A DNA stretch of 64,000 nt from Rhytidiadelphus loreus (Eukaryota > Streptophyta > Bryopsida > Hypnales > Hylocomiaceae). Position numbers and translations under genes: made by a program. Shown piece after piece: positions 24,990-36,800 of the stretch. Below the pieces are notes generated by a model. That model made no database searches. It was not told the DNA's origin and saw only the letters and a program-made list of their open reading frames with translations. The stretch covers positions 20,336,001 through 20,400,000 of the forward strand of contig OX344764.1 in assembly GCA_947034895.1 (NCBI GenBank). The letters are read 5' to 3'. The number at the start of each line of letters is the position of its first letter. The stretch's first letter is position 1.

Positions 24990-25806
24990 TTAACCCCTAA
25001 AATTCCTTGCAACCACATTGGGGTTTTTGGGGTTTCGGTCAACTGCTATGGTTTGACTTTTGACTTGTTTGTGTGCACAATTTATATTTTTGGATGCAAG
25101 TTTTTGATGGTCTCCCAAAATATAATCTACACATACATGTGAGTTTGGATGCATCTTCTATGAATTTTTGAGTGATTTGGCCTCAAAAATTCAACTTCAG
25201 TAGTAATTGAAAGACTTCTAAGGAACTATCCGGTTAGTTTTTTTGACACATGAGAATCTTCTTTTTGAAGGTAATGGCATGCAAAATCATGTTCTAGGCC
25301 ATAAAAATTGTGTTTTAGAATTTTTTTTCAATTTTTTTTTTCTCACTTTCTATTCCCACAATGCAACACTCCATTGTTTGGATTGTAGAAAAAGGCATTT
25401 TTGAATTTATTGATGTTTATAATGTTATATTCTTTTCAAAGGGTTTATAGTAATGTAAGGCCTATAAGTTTTTCAGAAAGTGGATTCAATTTCTGAGTAT
25501 TAGAGAGCTAGTTTTGAATCCAAGCATTTACATCAACATTGTTTAATCCTCATTGAATTTTGAAATTGAGATACCCCATGATCATGCAACGAAAAAAAAA
25601 CTTTCTATTTTGAGCTAGTAGATCTCATAAATGTTAAAGAATTTGAGTTTGAATTTTTTATATATGTTCTTCATGAAGTTGAGATTAAGATCTTCTAGTT
25701 CCAATTGTCATAGTTTAAATTATTTTCTTTTGACAAATCTTGATACAAAAGTGGGCATTTTTTACATTTGGGGGGCTTAAAATGCCAAAGGAATTTTAGG
25801 AGTGAA
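24990..25806. mobile_element. TTAA-bounded MITE (piggyBac-like), copy 3
   Basis: The left end is TTAACCCCTAAAATTCC. The right end, in reverse complement TTCACTCCTAAAATTCC, is inverted with one edge decayed. The element is about 817 bp and AT-rich, and its interior differs from copy 1. Confidence 0.6.
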
Positions 25807-26475
25807 TGTCACCTAAATGCTCTTAATTAAATGAAGCTTTAAAATTACATAGTAACAATACATTGTTGCATATGATATTAATTCTAGAATAAAACAAAGG
25901 CGAAGAAGTGAATGACTTTCAAGATTGTTACAGAAATGAAAAATGCATCTATTGGTGCATAAATTATAACATTTTTGGCAAAGTACCTTGGTGATAGATC
26001 TCGTCCTTTCAAGATTAAAGAAATACTTAGACTTGCAAGATTCAAGAAGGTGGCTTAGAACACTTCATAGGCTTGTTATCACATTTGTGTTCAATTTCTT
26101 GTGACATAATATAATGTATTGAGTGAATTAAAATTGATCTAGGAATACAATAGTTTGTATCCTTTGTCTAATATTTCTTACCATTATCTTAGAGCATGTT
26201 GTGGAGTCTTAACAAATGAACAAACCATAGTCAACGAGTGCACTAATAGTTCTTTTAAAGTATCTTTAGAGAGAAAGGGTTTAAAATAATACAAATATTA
26301 CACAAATATTACACAAATTTTGGATATTTATAGAATGTTCTAAAGATATGAACATCCTCTAAATATTCTCTAAATGAAGGGGGCTATTTTTTAAACTACT
26401 AGTCTTTGTAAGTGGTCCATTATTTATACATTCTAGAATTTAAAAAAACAAACTATCTTTGCATTCTTGTGGTTT
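25807..26475. other. AT-rich intergenic stretch
   Basis: No gene or paired repeat is supported. A short ACAAATATTAC tandem lies near 26295. Confidence 0.5.
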
Positions 26476-27180
26476 TTAACCCCTAAAAGACTAGGGCCAT
26501 TTTTTGGGTCAAAAATTACTCAAAACTATCATTTCTGCTGCATTCATCAAAAAAATAAAAATAAAAATATTTTTAAAATCTAATTGTAGGATCTTGTGCT
26601 TTACTTGTCTATGATCATGTGGTAAAATTTCATGAAGTTTGACTGTACAAATTGGAAGATATTAGCATTCAAAGTTGAAAAAAAAAATTTGAACACTGGC
26701 TTGCAATTTCAAATGACTTTGACTACCATTTGTGAAAAAAAATTGCACTATGGACCTTGAATTAAAAATAAATTGTGTTTGAAGAATGGAGTTGAAAGTC
26801 TAGAAATTAAAAAAACAAAAAACGCTTGATTTTCATTCTTTAAAAAATTATTAAGTAGAAGTAGGTCCAAGATTGAAAGGAAAACAAAATCATTAATAGC
26901 TTTAAGATGGGATTGAAACACAATAATCTCAATAGTGAGATTGTTCCAGCTAGAAAACATAACCTTGTCAAATAATTTTTTTTGAAAAATTGTGAAAATT
27001 GCATTCAAAATTGCATCCTATAAGTTATTTTTTCAAGAAGATGCTCAAATTGCCTAAAAACAAGATTGTTCATAACTTTCACATTACTAATCCAAATGGA
27101 ATGAATCAAAGCTCCACATGTAGACAAAAATATGATTTTCATGAAGAAGAAAAATCAAAATTTTAGTTTCAAATAGATTC
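26476..27180 (+). mobile_element. TTAA-bounded MITE, truncated copy 4
   Basis: The left end TTAACCCCTAAAAGACTAGG is present. The interior from about 26580 to 27180 is collinear with 17390-18000, sharing TTGATTTTCATTCTTTAA and GTGAGATTGTTCCA. Similarity stops near 27180 without a right terminal repeat, so the copy is broken. Confidence 0.65.
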
Positions 27181-28146
27181 TATTTCAAAAAGAGATTGAA
27201 GTTCTTTCTTCTCTATATTTCATGAAAGCAAAGATGTGATATTGAAAAATATGATATAATGGGGTTCTTAGTGTATAGTACAATTACCTTTAATAAGTTT
27301 ACACACTATTTTGTGTGCATCCCTCTTGTAGTTGCAAACTTCACCTAATCATATCAATTAGAATATTGGAATTATTTCCTTGAAACTACTTGCAATTAAG
27401 AGATTCTAATCTTAGGAGAGAGTGTACAATGCTCACTTGGTATGAAGAACTTAACATGGCTAGCAAACTTCTTAATCCCATAGAAAATCTATGCAAGAAA
27501 TTGAAAGACCATATTTAGAATGAGTCCATACCTAAGAATAAGTAAGAACTTATTGAATCAATGCAAAGAAAATGGGAAGGGATATCTAAGGACATGCTTG
27601 AAGTTCTCATTTCTCCAATGCCTCATAGAATGAATGTTGTAATTTATGTAGCAATTCATAGCCAAATTCTTGAATTCTTTCAAAATCTTTCAACATGCAA
27701 ATGTTTTACATCTTGAAAATAGACTACTCCAACTTTCCAATACCCTTCATGACCTTTGATTTCATGGTGATTTTGAGCAAGAAGCAACAATTTCAAATCT
27801 TTTGTTTGCATGAGTTTCGGCTTCAAAATAGAAAGTGTGTAATCTTATTGTTGAAGGTGACTGTACAACGCAGGGACATTTTTCAAGAGAGATGGTGCAA
27901 TGCCCTATTCACACAGGACATTTGGTATACTCCAGCTACTAACTGAAAATGAATGAACGCTACAGTAAGTTTGTCATTCATCGATAGGATTTCCATCGTC
28001 ATCCCCTGTCTCTTATCACTCCCCTGAATCTCCACTGGATATTGCTTCCTCCGTCGTCGTCGTCGTCGCAACCACAATCAGAATTGCGAAGTGACAATCC
28101 AGCGGAGTGAGAGAATTCAGGGCGACAGGCAGCCAGAGCTGAAGCC
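27181..28146. other. AT-rich flank and leader of the bS21c gene
   Basis: The stretch 27181-27940 has no supported gene. From about 28000 the composition becomes GC-richer and includes a GTCGTCGTC run, probably the promoter and leader of the plus-strand gene at 28147. Confidence 0.45.
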
Positions 28147-30071
28147 ATGGCTATGTCTTCTGCCGTCTTCACGCCTTTGCCAGTTCCTTCTTCTTCTTCT
28201 TCTTCTCTGCGATGCTCGGCTGCTGAGCCTAGTGGCACCAATGCCAGCAACGCCAAGGCCGTCGTGAGGCTGCCACAGTTGTCGCTGAGCAATGGGGAGA
28301 ATCCTTCGGCCATGTCAGTGGTGCACCCCGGCGTGGAGTTTGTTAATGTGATGTACTTCAAGGGGAGCTACAATACTCAGGTCTGGTCTGCGTGGTTATT
28401 TGGAAGCTGAATTTTGAAATGGGAGGGAACGCATTCCCGTGACTTTCTGTGGTTTCAATTATCAGAAGGGAATTTTTTTGGCCGGTCTTTTCAAGAGGAT
28501 TCCACTGCACTGAAATGTGAATTATGTGGATACTGTTTGAGTAAGTTATGAGTTTTCTTGAAGTTTGAAGTCGTAGGGTGCCAATCGTTTGCTTGAACCG
28601 TGTTTTCATGGAAAATGCTTTGAATCCAACCCTGAACCTAGAATTTGGTCGGCCTCGTTTCTTATAAATCACGTGTTTGAATGACACTTGCAGTTTAAAT
28701 GGTGACTTTAATCATCTCTCGCAAAAATGGAAACGGTTCCCTACCTTGGTCTGCTGCTTGCTGCTTGTGGAGATTTAGTACAGTGGCATTTTGTTCTTAT
28801 CATGGTTTTGATTCTGTTGGTGATGATTGTGGCTCTTTGGTCAGGTTTTTGTGGGAGAAGATGAACCAGCTGATTCCGTGGTGAGGAGGTTCAGGAAAGC
28901 GGTCATGCAAGCAGGAGTGATTCCTGAGTGCAGGCGCAGGAGGTTCCATGAGACGCCCCAGGACATTGTGAAGCGCAAGCAGCAGAATGCCCGCCGCAAT
29001 AAAACTAGGTATTTTGGTGTCCTTGGTAACCTTTATTGAATCGAAGAATCTCTGGTCCTCGTTCCTGTGAAGTGTAGAGTATGTTCGGTTCAATTCAATG
29101 CCAAGTGTAGAATCTCCGTAACATTGTCTGTGAAGATCTCGTGTGAATTAACCTGAATTAGCTCTCGTCAGGTGGACGTTTTAATGTGTGTCTGCTTTCT
29201 GATTTCGCTGTAGAGCTCAGAATAATCAATATTTTCTTTCCTGGCGCTCGATGTAATCAAAAGTACACCGTTGCCCTTATTTACTCCTTCCACTGACAGA
29301 GACCCGCAATGCCGAAGCTTTATTATTCAACATGCTAAATTTTACTAAGTTTTTGTATGTTTTACAATGTGCACACTTTGGACCCATAGTTGTTTATTAT
29401 AGATAAGATGCTAAGTAAGACATTTATATTCCATAACTCTGCGTAATTCTAAAGATTAAATAAGGACTACTTTTCTCTTAGGTCATTTTTAACGCTTGTG
29501 TGGCGGAAAAGTTGTATCTAAAATGCAGACTGTACAAAATGCCATTTTATAGTTTCATAATTTTGGAAAATTCACTAATTCGGGAGTTTCACGGTTCACG
29601 AAAAGTTGAAAACATATAAATAAATTTCTGACCATTGCGATGGGTATGGTGTATCATTCATCTCAATGTCTGAGGTGCAAAGCTAGAATTGACTTCAAAG
29701 ATGAATTTCTGACTGCTAAAACCTTATCGCTTGGTCCCTTCTTTTTCATGATATCTCATCTTCAGTCTCCTTGATCGGCTGTGAAATCATTTTCTTTTGT
29801 TATGTCTAAATGAACTAACCATTATGTTTGTATACGAATAGGAACGCGATATTCTTGTCTTAGTTGTCTAGATTTTCGATGGAGCCAATCTATCATGGTT
29901 TGTAGTGTGAATGATAAACCCTGAACTATGTTCTTTGACAGTAACCGAAGGTTCAATGGACCACGACCTGAGGGAGGTTTTGGTGAGAAGAAGGAAACTA
30001 CTACCAGCAAAGCAGATGACGATGATGACTTCTGGGGTTACGCTGAAGAGGGAGCAGATGCCCATTTGTAG
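28147..30071 (+). CDS. Plastid small-subunit ribosomal protein bS21c, 175 aa
   Basis: This bacterial-type S21 of the 30S ribosomal subunit would act in the plastid. Exons are 28147-28380, 28845-29008 and 29942-30071, 528 nt in total. The first 65 or so residues are Ser/Ala-rich with few acidic residues, including a run of seven Ser from a TCT microsatellite, as expected for a transit peptide. The S21 core follows: VEFVNVMYFKGSYNTQVFVG, EDEPADSVVRRFRKAVMQAG, then basic CRRRRFHETPQDIVKRKQQN. The tail is acidic and aromatic (KADDDDDFWGYAEE), an extension beyond bacterial S21. A mitochondrial location is less likely but not excluded. The exon 1 donor, CAG|GTCTGG, is weak. The gene converges on the PCD gene about 1.1 kb away. 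Confidence 0.93.
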
Positions 30072-30896
30072 AAGAAGCCAACTTTGATTGTTGTGAACAA
30101 TTCCTGATTGCTTCGAGTCGAGCTCACAATTCATGATTGCTTTTAATCAATTCTTACCACTTCGTAAATGCAAAATACCTACAAATTCGGGAACTTTGAA
30201 TCACGATTCTTTCCAAGCTCTGGTCTTGAGCGTCCTTATTCGTGGTTTGACTTGTTGCAAGGTTATTGTACTGGGCTGATGGTTTGAAATCCCCAAGTGG
30301 AGCCAATCCATTTGTGTATTGTTTCTGTAGTTGTCCAAATTCCTTGTTCTTTGGCAATTGGATCCTCCGAGAGTTTCCGAATCTAACATGTGATGGCATA
30401 ATTTGCCTATTGTCAGCATGGTAGTAAGCTTAGTTCAGATCACGCAGGTCAGATTCATTGTAAATAATTATTTTTCTGTCAAAGGTAATACATCATGTGA
30501 TTGGTTGTAACGTTGTAACCTATTGAAATGTGCTACGGAAATTGAATTTTGAATCTGATCTGTACTTGTAGTAAATCCAATAGTATTGCAATGTTGTCCC
30601 GTAAGGGGTGGCATAGGAGTCACTTGGTGAAGGTTGGGGGGGGTAGGGTGAGGAGAAAATGTTTCGAGACCATGAGTGTGGACATGTACAACTTAAATTC
30701 GGAAATGAGGAGGAGATGAACTAACACTGTGACACAAGTAGGAGCAGGGCTGCTTTCAGGCGCACCTACCTCGCTACATATTTTCTTAGGAGTAGCAGCC
30801 CTGTTTACAGTTTGCAGTCGAAGATCTTAGTATAATGAACACATCATAACTTCTGACTATCTACAACTTTACTGAAAAACGCAATCCGCATTAAAA

Positions 30897-30945
30897 ACGA
30901 TCTCATGCTCAACACGATCTCATGCTCAACACGATCTCATGCTTC
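30897..30945. repeat. 17-bp tandem repeat, nearly three units
   Basis: Units of ACGATCTCATGCTCAAC start at 30897, 30914 and 30931; the third is partial. It lies between the convergent bS21c and PCD genes. Confidence 0.85.
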
Positions 30946-30999
30946 CAGTCTTCGACAGAGGGTCTCATTCAAAAATTCAGAGAGACGGACTCTTACTGA

Positions 31000-31154
31000 C
31001 ATGAAATAGAGGATTCAATTCATAAAGGCTTCAAAATGTAGAGTTGTCTTCAGTACATGAAACAAAGGACTCAATAGATAAAGGTTTCAAAATGTACAGT
31101 TAGTACATGAAATAAACGATCCGATACATAAAAGTTTTTCAAAATGTACAGTTG
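31000..31154. repeat. ~50-bp imperfect tandem repeat, three units
   Basis: Units start at 31000, 31056 and 31106, each CATGAAAY...CATAAA...TTCAAAATGTASAGTT. It lies directly past the stop codon of the minus-strand PCD gene, so it is probably within its 3' untranslated region. Confidence 0.75.
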
Positions 31155-31175
31155 ATCTATAACACTCTTTCCTCT

Positions 31176-32674
31176 TCAAGTGGGAGACGGATTTAGAGTC
31201 TGCTTTGCAGCTGCTTTGGGCTTGCGTATAAGATCGGCAAGGTCAAGAGCCCCGATCTTCGCTGCCACAATGAAGTCATTCTCCGTCAACCCACCTGCAC
31301 CACGGACATCAAAAATAGTTATGTCAGTCTGATCGGGATGCACTAACAGAAACTTAAATGAAGTGAAGTACAATATCAACGTGCCACTCTGTTTTCAAGT
31401 ACTTCGGAGTAACATGGCTTCTTGAGAAGTACCAAAAACGTCGTGCCTCCTTTTTAAAAACTTGAAAAGTAGAATACTGGTTGTGTTCCTCTTCTCAGTT
31501 TCTGAAACTGTTGAGAGATTGAATGAGGTCGACAAAGGCGTACCTACTGCATGGGTCGAAATGTTGATGCTCAACTGATTCCAATTCACTAAATGGAGGT
31601 CTGGATGATGCCCTGCAAATACAATCACTCTCATAATATGAGAACACCAGTTGCAAAGAAAGAAACAGACGCGAGAAATGTAAAAAACAGAATTTTTGTC
31701 AAACTAAAGTTTCAGATAAGTCATAGTAAGAATCTTCATAGAGAGGTCTCCCTAGTATGGTCTTCCCATGTCGGGGAAGATTCTCTGTATGATGGAGCCT
31801 AAAACTCCTGAAACAATCTAATATTACTATAAAAATGGGCACGATTTTGTAAGGACAAACCCTGAACTTTACAAACGAGAGCGACTCGATGCAGTTGAAA
31901 CAGAATGTAGAAATAGAGGAGCTCATTAATGACATGCTTGAAATGAACATACCTTCTGCTTCAGCAACATCAGCAACCCTCTTCATGATCTCCAAACCTT
32001 TTACAAAACTCTTCGCTTTCCAGTTTCTTTGCAGTTGCAGCACCCCATCAATTTCCTTGAGCTCCCAACCTGAAACCTGTCATATGTGTGGGAAAGTATG
32101 TCAGAACCGCCGCATGTTTAAAACGTGTAGCCACATTTTCACGAGAAAATTCATCGGTGGTCTCGCCACCATATCATTTGTTGCTCAATAAACCCTAAAG
32201 ACCAAAGATTCACGGTATACTTTGACAAATTCACTTGATCATACTGCGAAAACTATAATTCATGTGGGGCCAAATTTTATACCACTAGGGTCAGTGACGA
32301 ACATTGCATGAGGTTTGTCAAGAAAGAAATAAAACTGCAAACAAGAAAGTCCTCATCACCTACTCAAAACTGCTGAAAAAAACATGAGGCACAATATAGG
32401 CACAATAGAAGAGTGGAATGGCATTGAAAGGAATGTTCATGATTTGCCCTTGTTTACGCAGATTGCATCAGTTTCAAACAGAGAATCAAGCACGCCCGCC
32501 AGAAGGTTAGAGGAAAAGAACCTCTGGGAGTAACGACTGAGCTTTCTCTTCAGACATGGGCTGAAGCTTGCCAGTCTCACAAGGAACACATTTCTTCTTC
32601 TCTAGCGCCATTTCACTGGAGGCTTCTGCATCCATTACCTTGCTTTCGTCAATTGCCACTCTATTACAAACCAT
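31176..32674 (-). CDS. PCD: Pterin-4a-carbinolamine dehydratase, 154 aa
   Basis: This enzyme dehydrates 4a-hydroxytetrahydrobiopterin-type pterins during pterin cofactor recycling. Four minus-strand exons are 32674-32522, 32076-31953, 31612-31544 and 31294-31176, 465 nt in total. The active-site signature is complete across the exon 2/3 junction: EGHHPDLHLVNW, residues about 92-103, with the His-His-Pro-Asp core. ISTHAVGGLTENDFIVAAK follows. The conserved PE(V)xGW entry is PEVSGWEL. The start at 32674 follows an in-frame stop; the next ATG (32632) would shorten it by 14 residues. No clear transit peptide is visible, so the location is open; a further 5' exon cannot be excluded. Plants also have PCD-like proteins acting in plastid Rubisco assembly, but this one keeps the catalytic motif. 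Confidence 0.92.
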
Positions 32675-33159
32675 TCCAGATTTCACATAACTCTAAATCA
32701 AAATAATCGACTCTGCGTGTAACAACCATTAGAGAAGACAGAAGTAGTTCCGGAACATGTTTCATTAAACCCAATCTGCCCCATAGGATGTCAAGTAAGA
32801 AAGACCTTCATCTGGTCGATTAGGTAATTAGGGTAATTTTCAGGTCAACATGCATCAGTCAAGGTTGTCCAATCTTAATTTTAAAATTTGTCCGCACCCC
32901 CAAGAAGATACTTTTTCTATTAGTCCAGAAATTTCTAACTCATTTCTGATACAAAAACGAAATTCGAACAAAGTTTTAGGTCATATACCATAAAATATCA
33001 TACTACACCAAAATGTCTTCCAAAATCCAAATTTCTGTTGGGAGACGTGTAATTCACAACGAGGAATTGTACCAGATACTTATCCATGCAAACTTCTCAT
33101 CTAATTTTGGAAAATTCGCGAGTGAACATTCTCTAAATTGCCCTTTGGCACTCAATTGG

Positions 33160-33428
33160 CCCATCCATACGCCGTGCAAAAGCAATAAACGCATAGAATC
33201 ATAAAACTCTAAGATCCGAAAGCTTAGCGCACACCACCTAAACATGATAAACTTCTTCCTTTTCACTCGAACTTACACTGATCAAAAGTAGCCAAATTGG
33301 CCAAAACTCATCAAGAAATTTCCAAGAAATTCGAAACCAAAGCACACGTAGTCAACTGACCCATACGGCGTACAGAAGCAATAAAATGCTCAGAATCATA
33401 AAATTCTAAGATCCGAAAGCTTAGCGCG

Positions 33429-33461
<33 letters not shown>

Positions 33462-33570
33462 CATAGACGTGATCAACTTCTTCTTCTTCTTCTTCTTCAC
33501 TCGGTCTTGAACGAAACAAAACTCATCAAGAATTTCCAAGACAATCCAAACCCAAAGCACCCAAACCCGA
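33160..33570. repeat. ~200-bp tandem duplication with microsatellites in copy 2
   Basis: Copy 1 is about 33160-33358 and copy 2 about 33359-33570. They share GAATCATAAAA, TAAGATCCGAAAGCTTAGCG, CTTCTTC and AAAACTCATCAAGAA in order. Copy 1 has only GCGCACACC and CTTCTTCC where copy 2 has (GC)7(AC)n at 33424-33459 and (TTC)7 at 33478-33498. Confidence 0.8.
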
Positions 33571-33675
33571 AAACAGGAAGAATTCACATCACATCACCTT
33601 GACTACTAGCAGCACGAATTGGACCCCAAGAATGAAACCCTAACCCTGCTACCCCCCCTTCTTCCCTCCTCCACC

Positions 33676-33819
33676 TCACCCTCCCGGCTGGGGAGGAGGG
33701 GGACTTCGTTGCTGCTGCTCCAAGACGTCCGCAATTTGTCTGCAAAACGGGTACAGAAACGAGGTGACCATCCAGATCAAGATGAACGTCGCCCACATTT
33801 CGATAATCCACAACGTCAT
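33676..33819 (-). CDS. Possible 47-aa single-pass membrane microprotein
   Basis: The frame begins MTLWIIEMWATFILIWMV, continues TSFLYPFCRQIADVLEQQQ and ends RSPPPPQPGG before TGA. Residues about 3-25 are a strong hydrophobic, Trp-rich segment, followed by an amphipathic piece and a Pro-rich tail. Codon third positions are mainly G or C (ACG, TTC, ATC, GTC, ACC), like the true exons nearby and unlike the AT-rich flanks. An in-frame upstream ATG at 33876 would give 66 residues. I do not recognise the family. A chance frame in a GC-rich island is the alternative. Confidence 0.4.
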   Translation of the reverse strand: MTLWIIEMWATFILIWMVTSFLYPFCRQIADVLEQQQRSPPPPQPGG

Positions 33820-36800
33820 GATCGTGCACGAGCCCAAAGAGGAAAAGAAAAAACCAAACGAGCAATGAAGATGCATGCGCGAGAGTTCAGAAGGCTCAAT
33901 TGATCTGAAACCTTGCTGGTTTGATTAACATAGGAAGGGGCATGGATGGATGGGTGTTGACGCTTGATTGCTTACTGTCTTGACGTGAAAGACAACGGTT
34001 GTGGGGGTGGAGATCCGGAAGCTCCATGCGCGTCCTAGTGTTGCTAAAGCTTGCTGCATCCTGACCATGGGGAGGTTTCTAGAGCTTGTTGTTGAGACAG
34101 ATTTGTGCGGGATAGAAAAAGAGCAGGGAAGGTGAAAGTTTATCACAGTTAAAAAATGAAGGTTTTGCTTTTGTGGAAGGCCGTGTTGGGGAACGTGAAT
34201 GTCGAGGTGGCGCCGAGTCATCTCTGCCTAGGTGGCGGCCGGACAAAATCCTGAGATTTTCAGCTACAAATCTTTGGAATGTTCAAGAATGTGGAGTCGG
34301 AATTGGAAATTGTTTTGCTAGTTTTCATAGTTTTTCATGATGTTGAAACTTCCATGTGGGTAGGAAGAAATGACATTGCTAGAGTAACTTTGTCTTGTTC
34401 GTAAACTAAAAGCAACCATGAAAGTTCAAGCCCATTGTTAAAAATTAGTTTTCCCGATGTTGGAAATTTACTTCCTCCACTTTTCATAGGCTTCTCCTTG
34501 TAATTTGGAAGGTCAACGATTCAAATTCTCCTCTTGCAAATGTTGCACACTTCCATGTAGAATTCTAAGAAAAAAATAGTTTTTTCTTTTTGCAAAGTTT
34601 GGCCTATTTCGGCACATGAAAGTTTGTCGTAAGGGCAAATTTTGTATGAGGAGATGGGACAAACTTGGTAGAAAAGACAATTTTATTTTTTCCAGAATTC
34701 AATATGGAAGTAACTATGCAATGTTTGCAAGCAAAGAATCATCCAACAAAATTACCAAGAGAGAGGTCCATGAAAAGTGGCGGAAGCAAATTTCCAACAT
34801 CAAGAAAATTGATTCTAACATTGAACTTGAATATTTCTGGTTGCTTTTAGTTTGACAACAAGACTAAACTACTACTTAAATGTAGTTCTTACCTACTCAG
34901 ATAGAACTATGATCATAATGAAAGTCTGCATGTATGACCCTTATCACAACCTTCAATAGATGAATGCATTGATAGATGAAAGATATATGATGATTGTATC
35001 ATGACTTTCATGTTATGATCTTTTATGATATCCTGATGGTGGATTTATGCAATAAAGTAAGACAACTCCACTTGGATGACTAGTGCACTGGACTGAACAC
35101 ATTTGTGTTGGAACTTGGAGTTAGATAACTCTAAGTAGAAGATCAAGATTTGGATACAAGGACTTAACACATCTGTATTGGAACTTGGAGTTTGATAACT
35201 CCGAGTAGAAGATCAAGATTTGGATACAAGATGAATTAGATAAGATATGATTGGAGAAGTATAAATAGGATTTTTATTTTAATGGATGGTTCTAGATAGA
35301 ACCAAGGATAGAAAACTAAAGTTAAAAAAGAAATCCTAGTCTATCTTAAGGACTAATAGCCTTATTGATAGTCTCTATTATATAAGACAAAGCTTGGTTG
35401 GTTTAACCTCCTTGTAAAGCATTCTTGTTAGTAAGAGTGTAAACAAGTATATTGTGTTTTTAGTTGGAATTCATTGTTAAAGGTCTATAATAGTCTACAA
35501 AAATAATTTCTATTCCAAAAAATTTGAAAATCACTTCCCAATTATGACTTTGCATAGAAGTCTTCACTTTCAAAGTAGTGATAAGTTAGATACTATTTAG
35601 CACTATACCTACAAGAAAAAAAATGAATGTTGAAATTTTAGGAAAACTGTTTTTCAAAAAGAAATTTGTACATGAAGTAAATATCTTGCAAAATATTTAT
35701 ATTTTTAAGGTATGTTTAACCTTATTTTTAGGATAAAATAAATAGTTAGGAGGAATGTATTGACCTTGTCTTTCATTTACAATAGTCAAAAGACACGGAT
35801 AGAACAAATGGAAAAAAATCCTCAAAATAGGTGAAAAATGGATAATGGATAAAATGATTAGCAATTTGAAGATAGGATTTTAGTCTCAAGTTTAATATTT
35901 TTTTAAATACATATTTTGCCAATGGAATTTTTTGGCTAAATAAAAAAAATGGACTTGAATCCACTACCACGAGACCTATAGATATTAGAAAAGGGACCTC
36001 AAATGGCCCTTTAAAGATTTTTCTCCATGATAAGTAATGTAATAAATTAAAAAAATTAGGCAGTGTCAAAAGTGATTGACTTTAACAAAAAAACATTCCA
36101 AAAATCATTGTAAATATATATATTTTTAAATACATGCACAATACGATTGAAGTAATAAGTAGAAGTGACCTTTGCAATTAACCTTACTAACAAGGCTTAA
36201 GGTTTATAATATGACCCAAAATAAGAATCTTGTAGGTCAATTAGAAAGGAACTTAGTAGAAACAATTCATGAGCATATTTTAGAGATACAAATGGAATTG
36301 TGTTCAAGAATAAAATAAGGTACATTTATATTGAGCGGAATATGTAATCCTTTAATGCCCCAATCTTTTTCTTGAATTTCTTTTTTTATCTTCATTAAAT
36401 ATATTCTATATATCTCAATTCAATTTCATCAAATAATTCAATTATCATATATGCCACAAATTGTCAACTTTCATTTGGCACTTCTTTCAATTCTTATTCT
36501 AAATTGTATCTAAATTTTGATCTAACATTTTATTTATTTAGAAATAGTAGCACAACTTAATTATTGTAACATTTGTAATAACAAACCATTTGTATAAGAA
36601 AATGTATAATTATATTCAGTTTACTACTAGAACTAGATTCAAAACTCAATATTTTTTCAAAATTTGGATTGAAATTTGTGAGAAAATTTGTAGATATAAA
36701 TATACCACTGTTTGTTTAGTATATTCTCATCGATGAGAATGTGATGGGTGAAATTGTGACACAATGTGAATTAAATATAATAATATAGAATTTCAAAGTA

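Noticed and set aside
33636..33655. Telomere-like CCCTAA repeats
   Set aside because: Only about two units (AACCCTAACCCTG) occur, too few for a telomeric or interstitial array.
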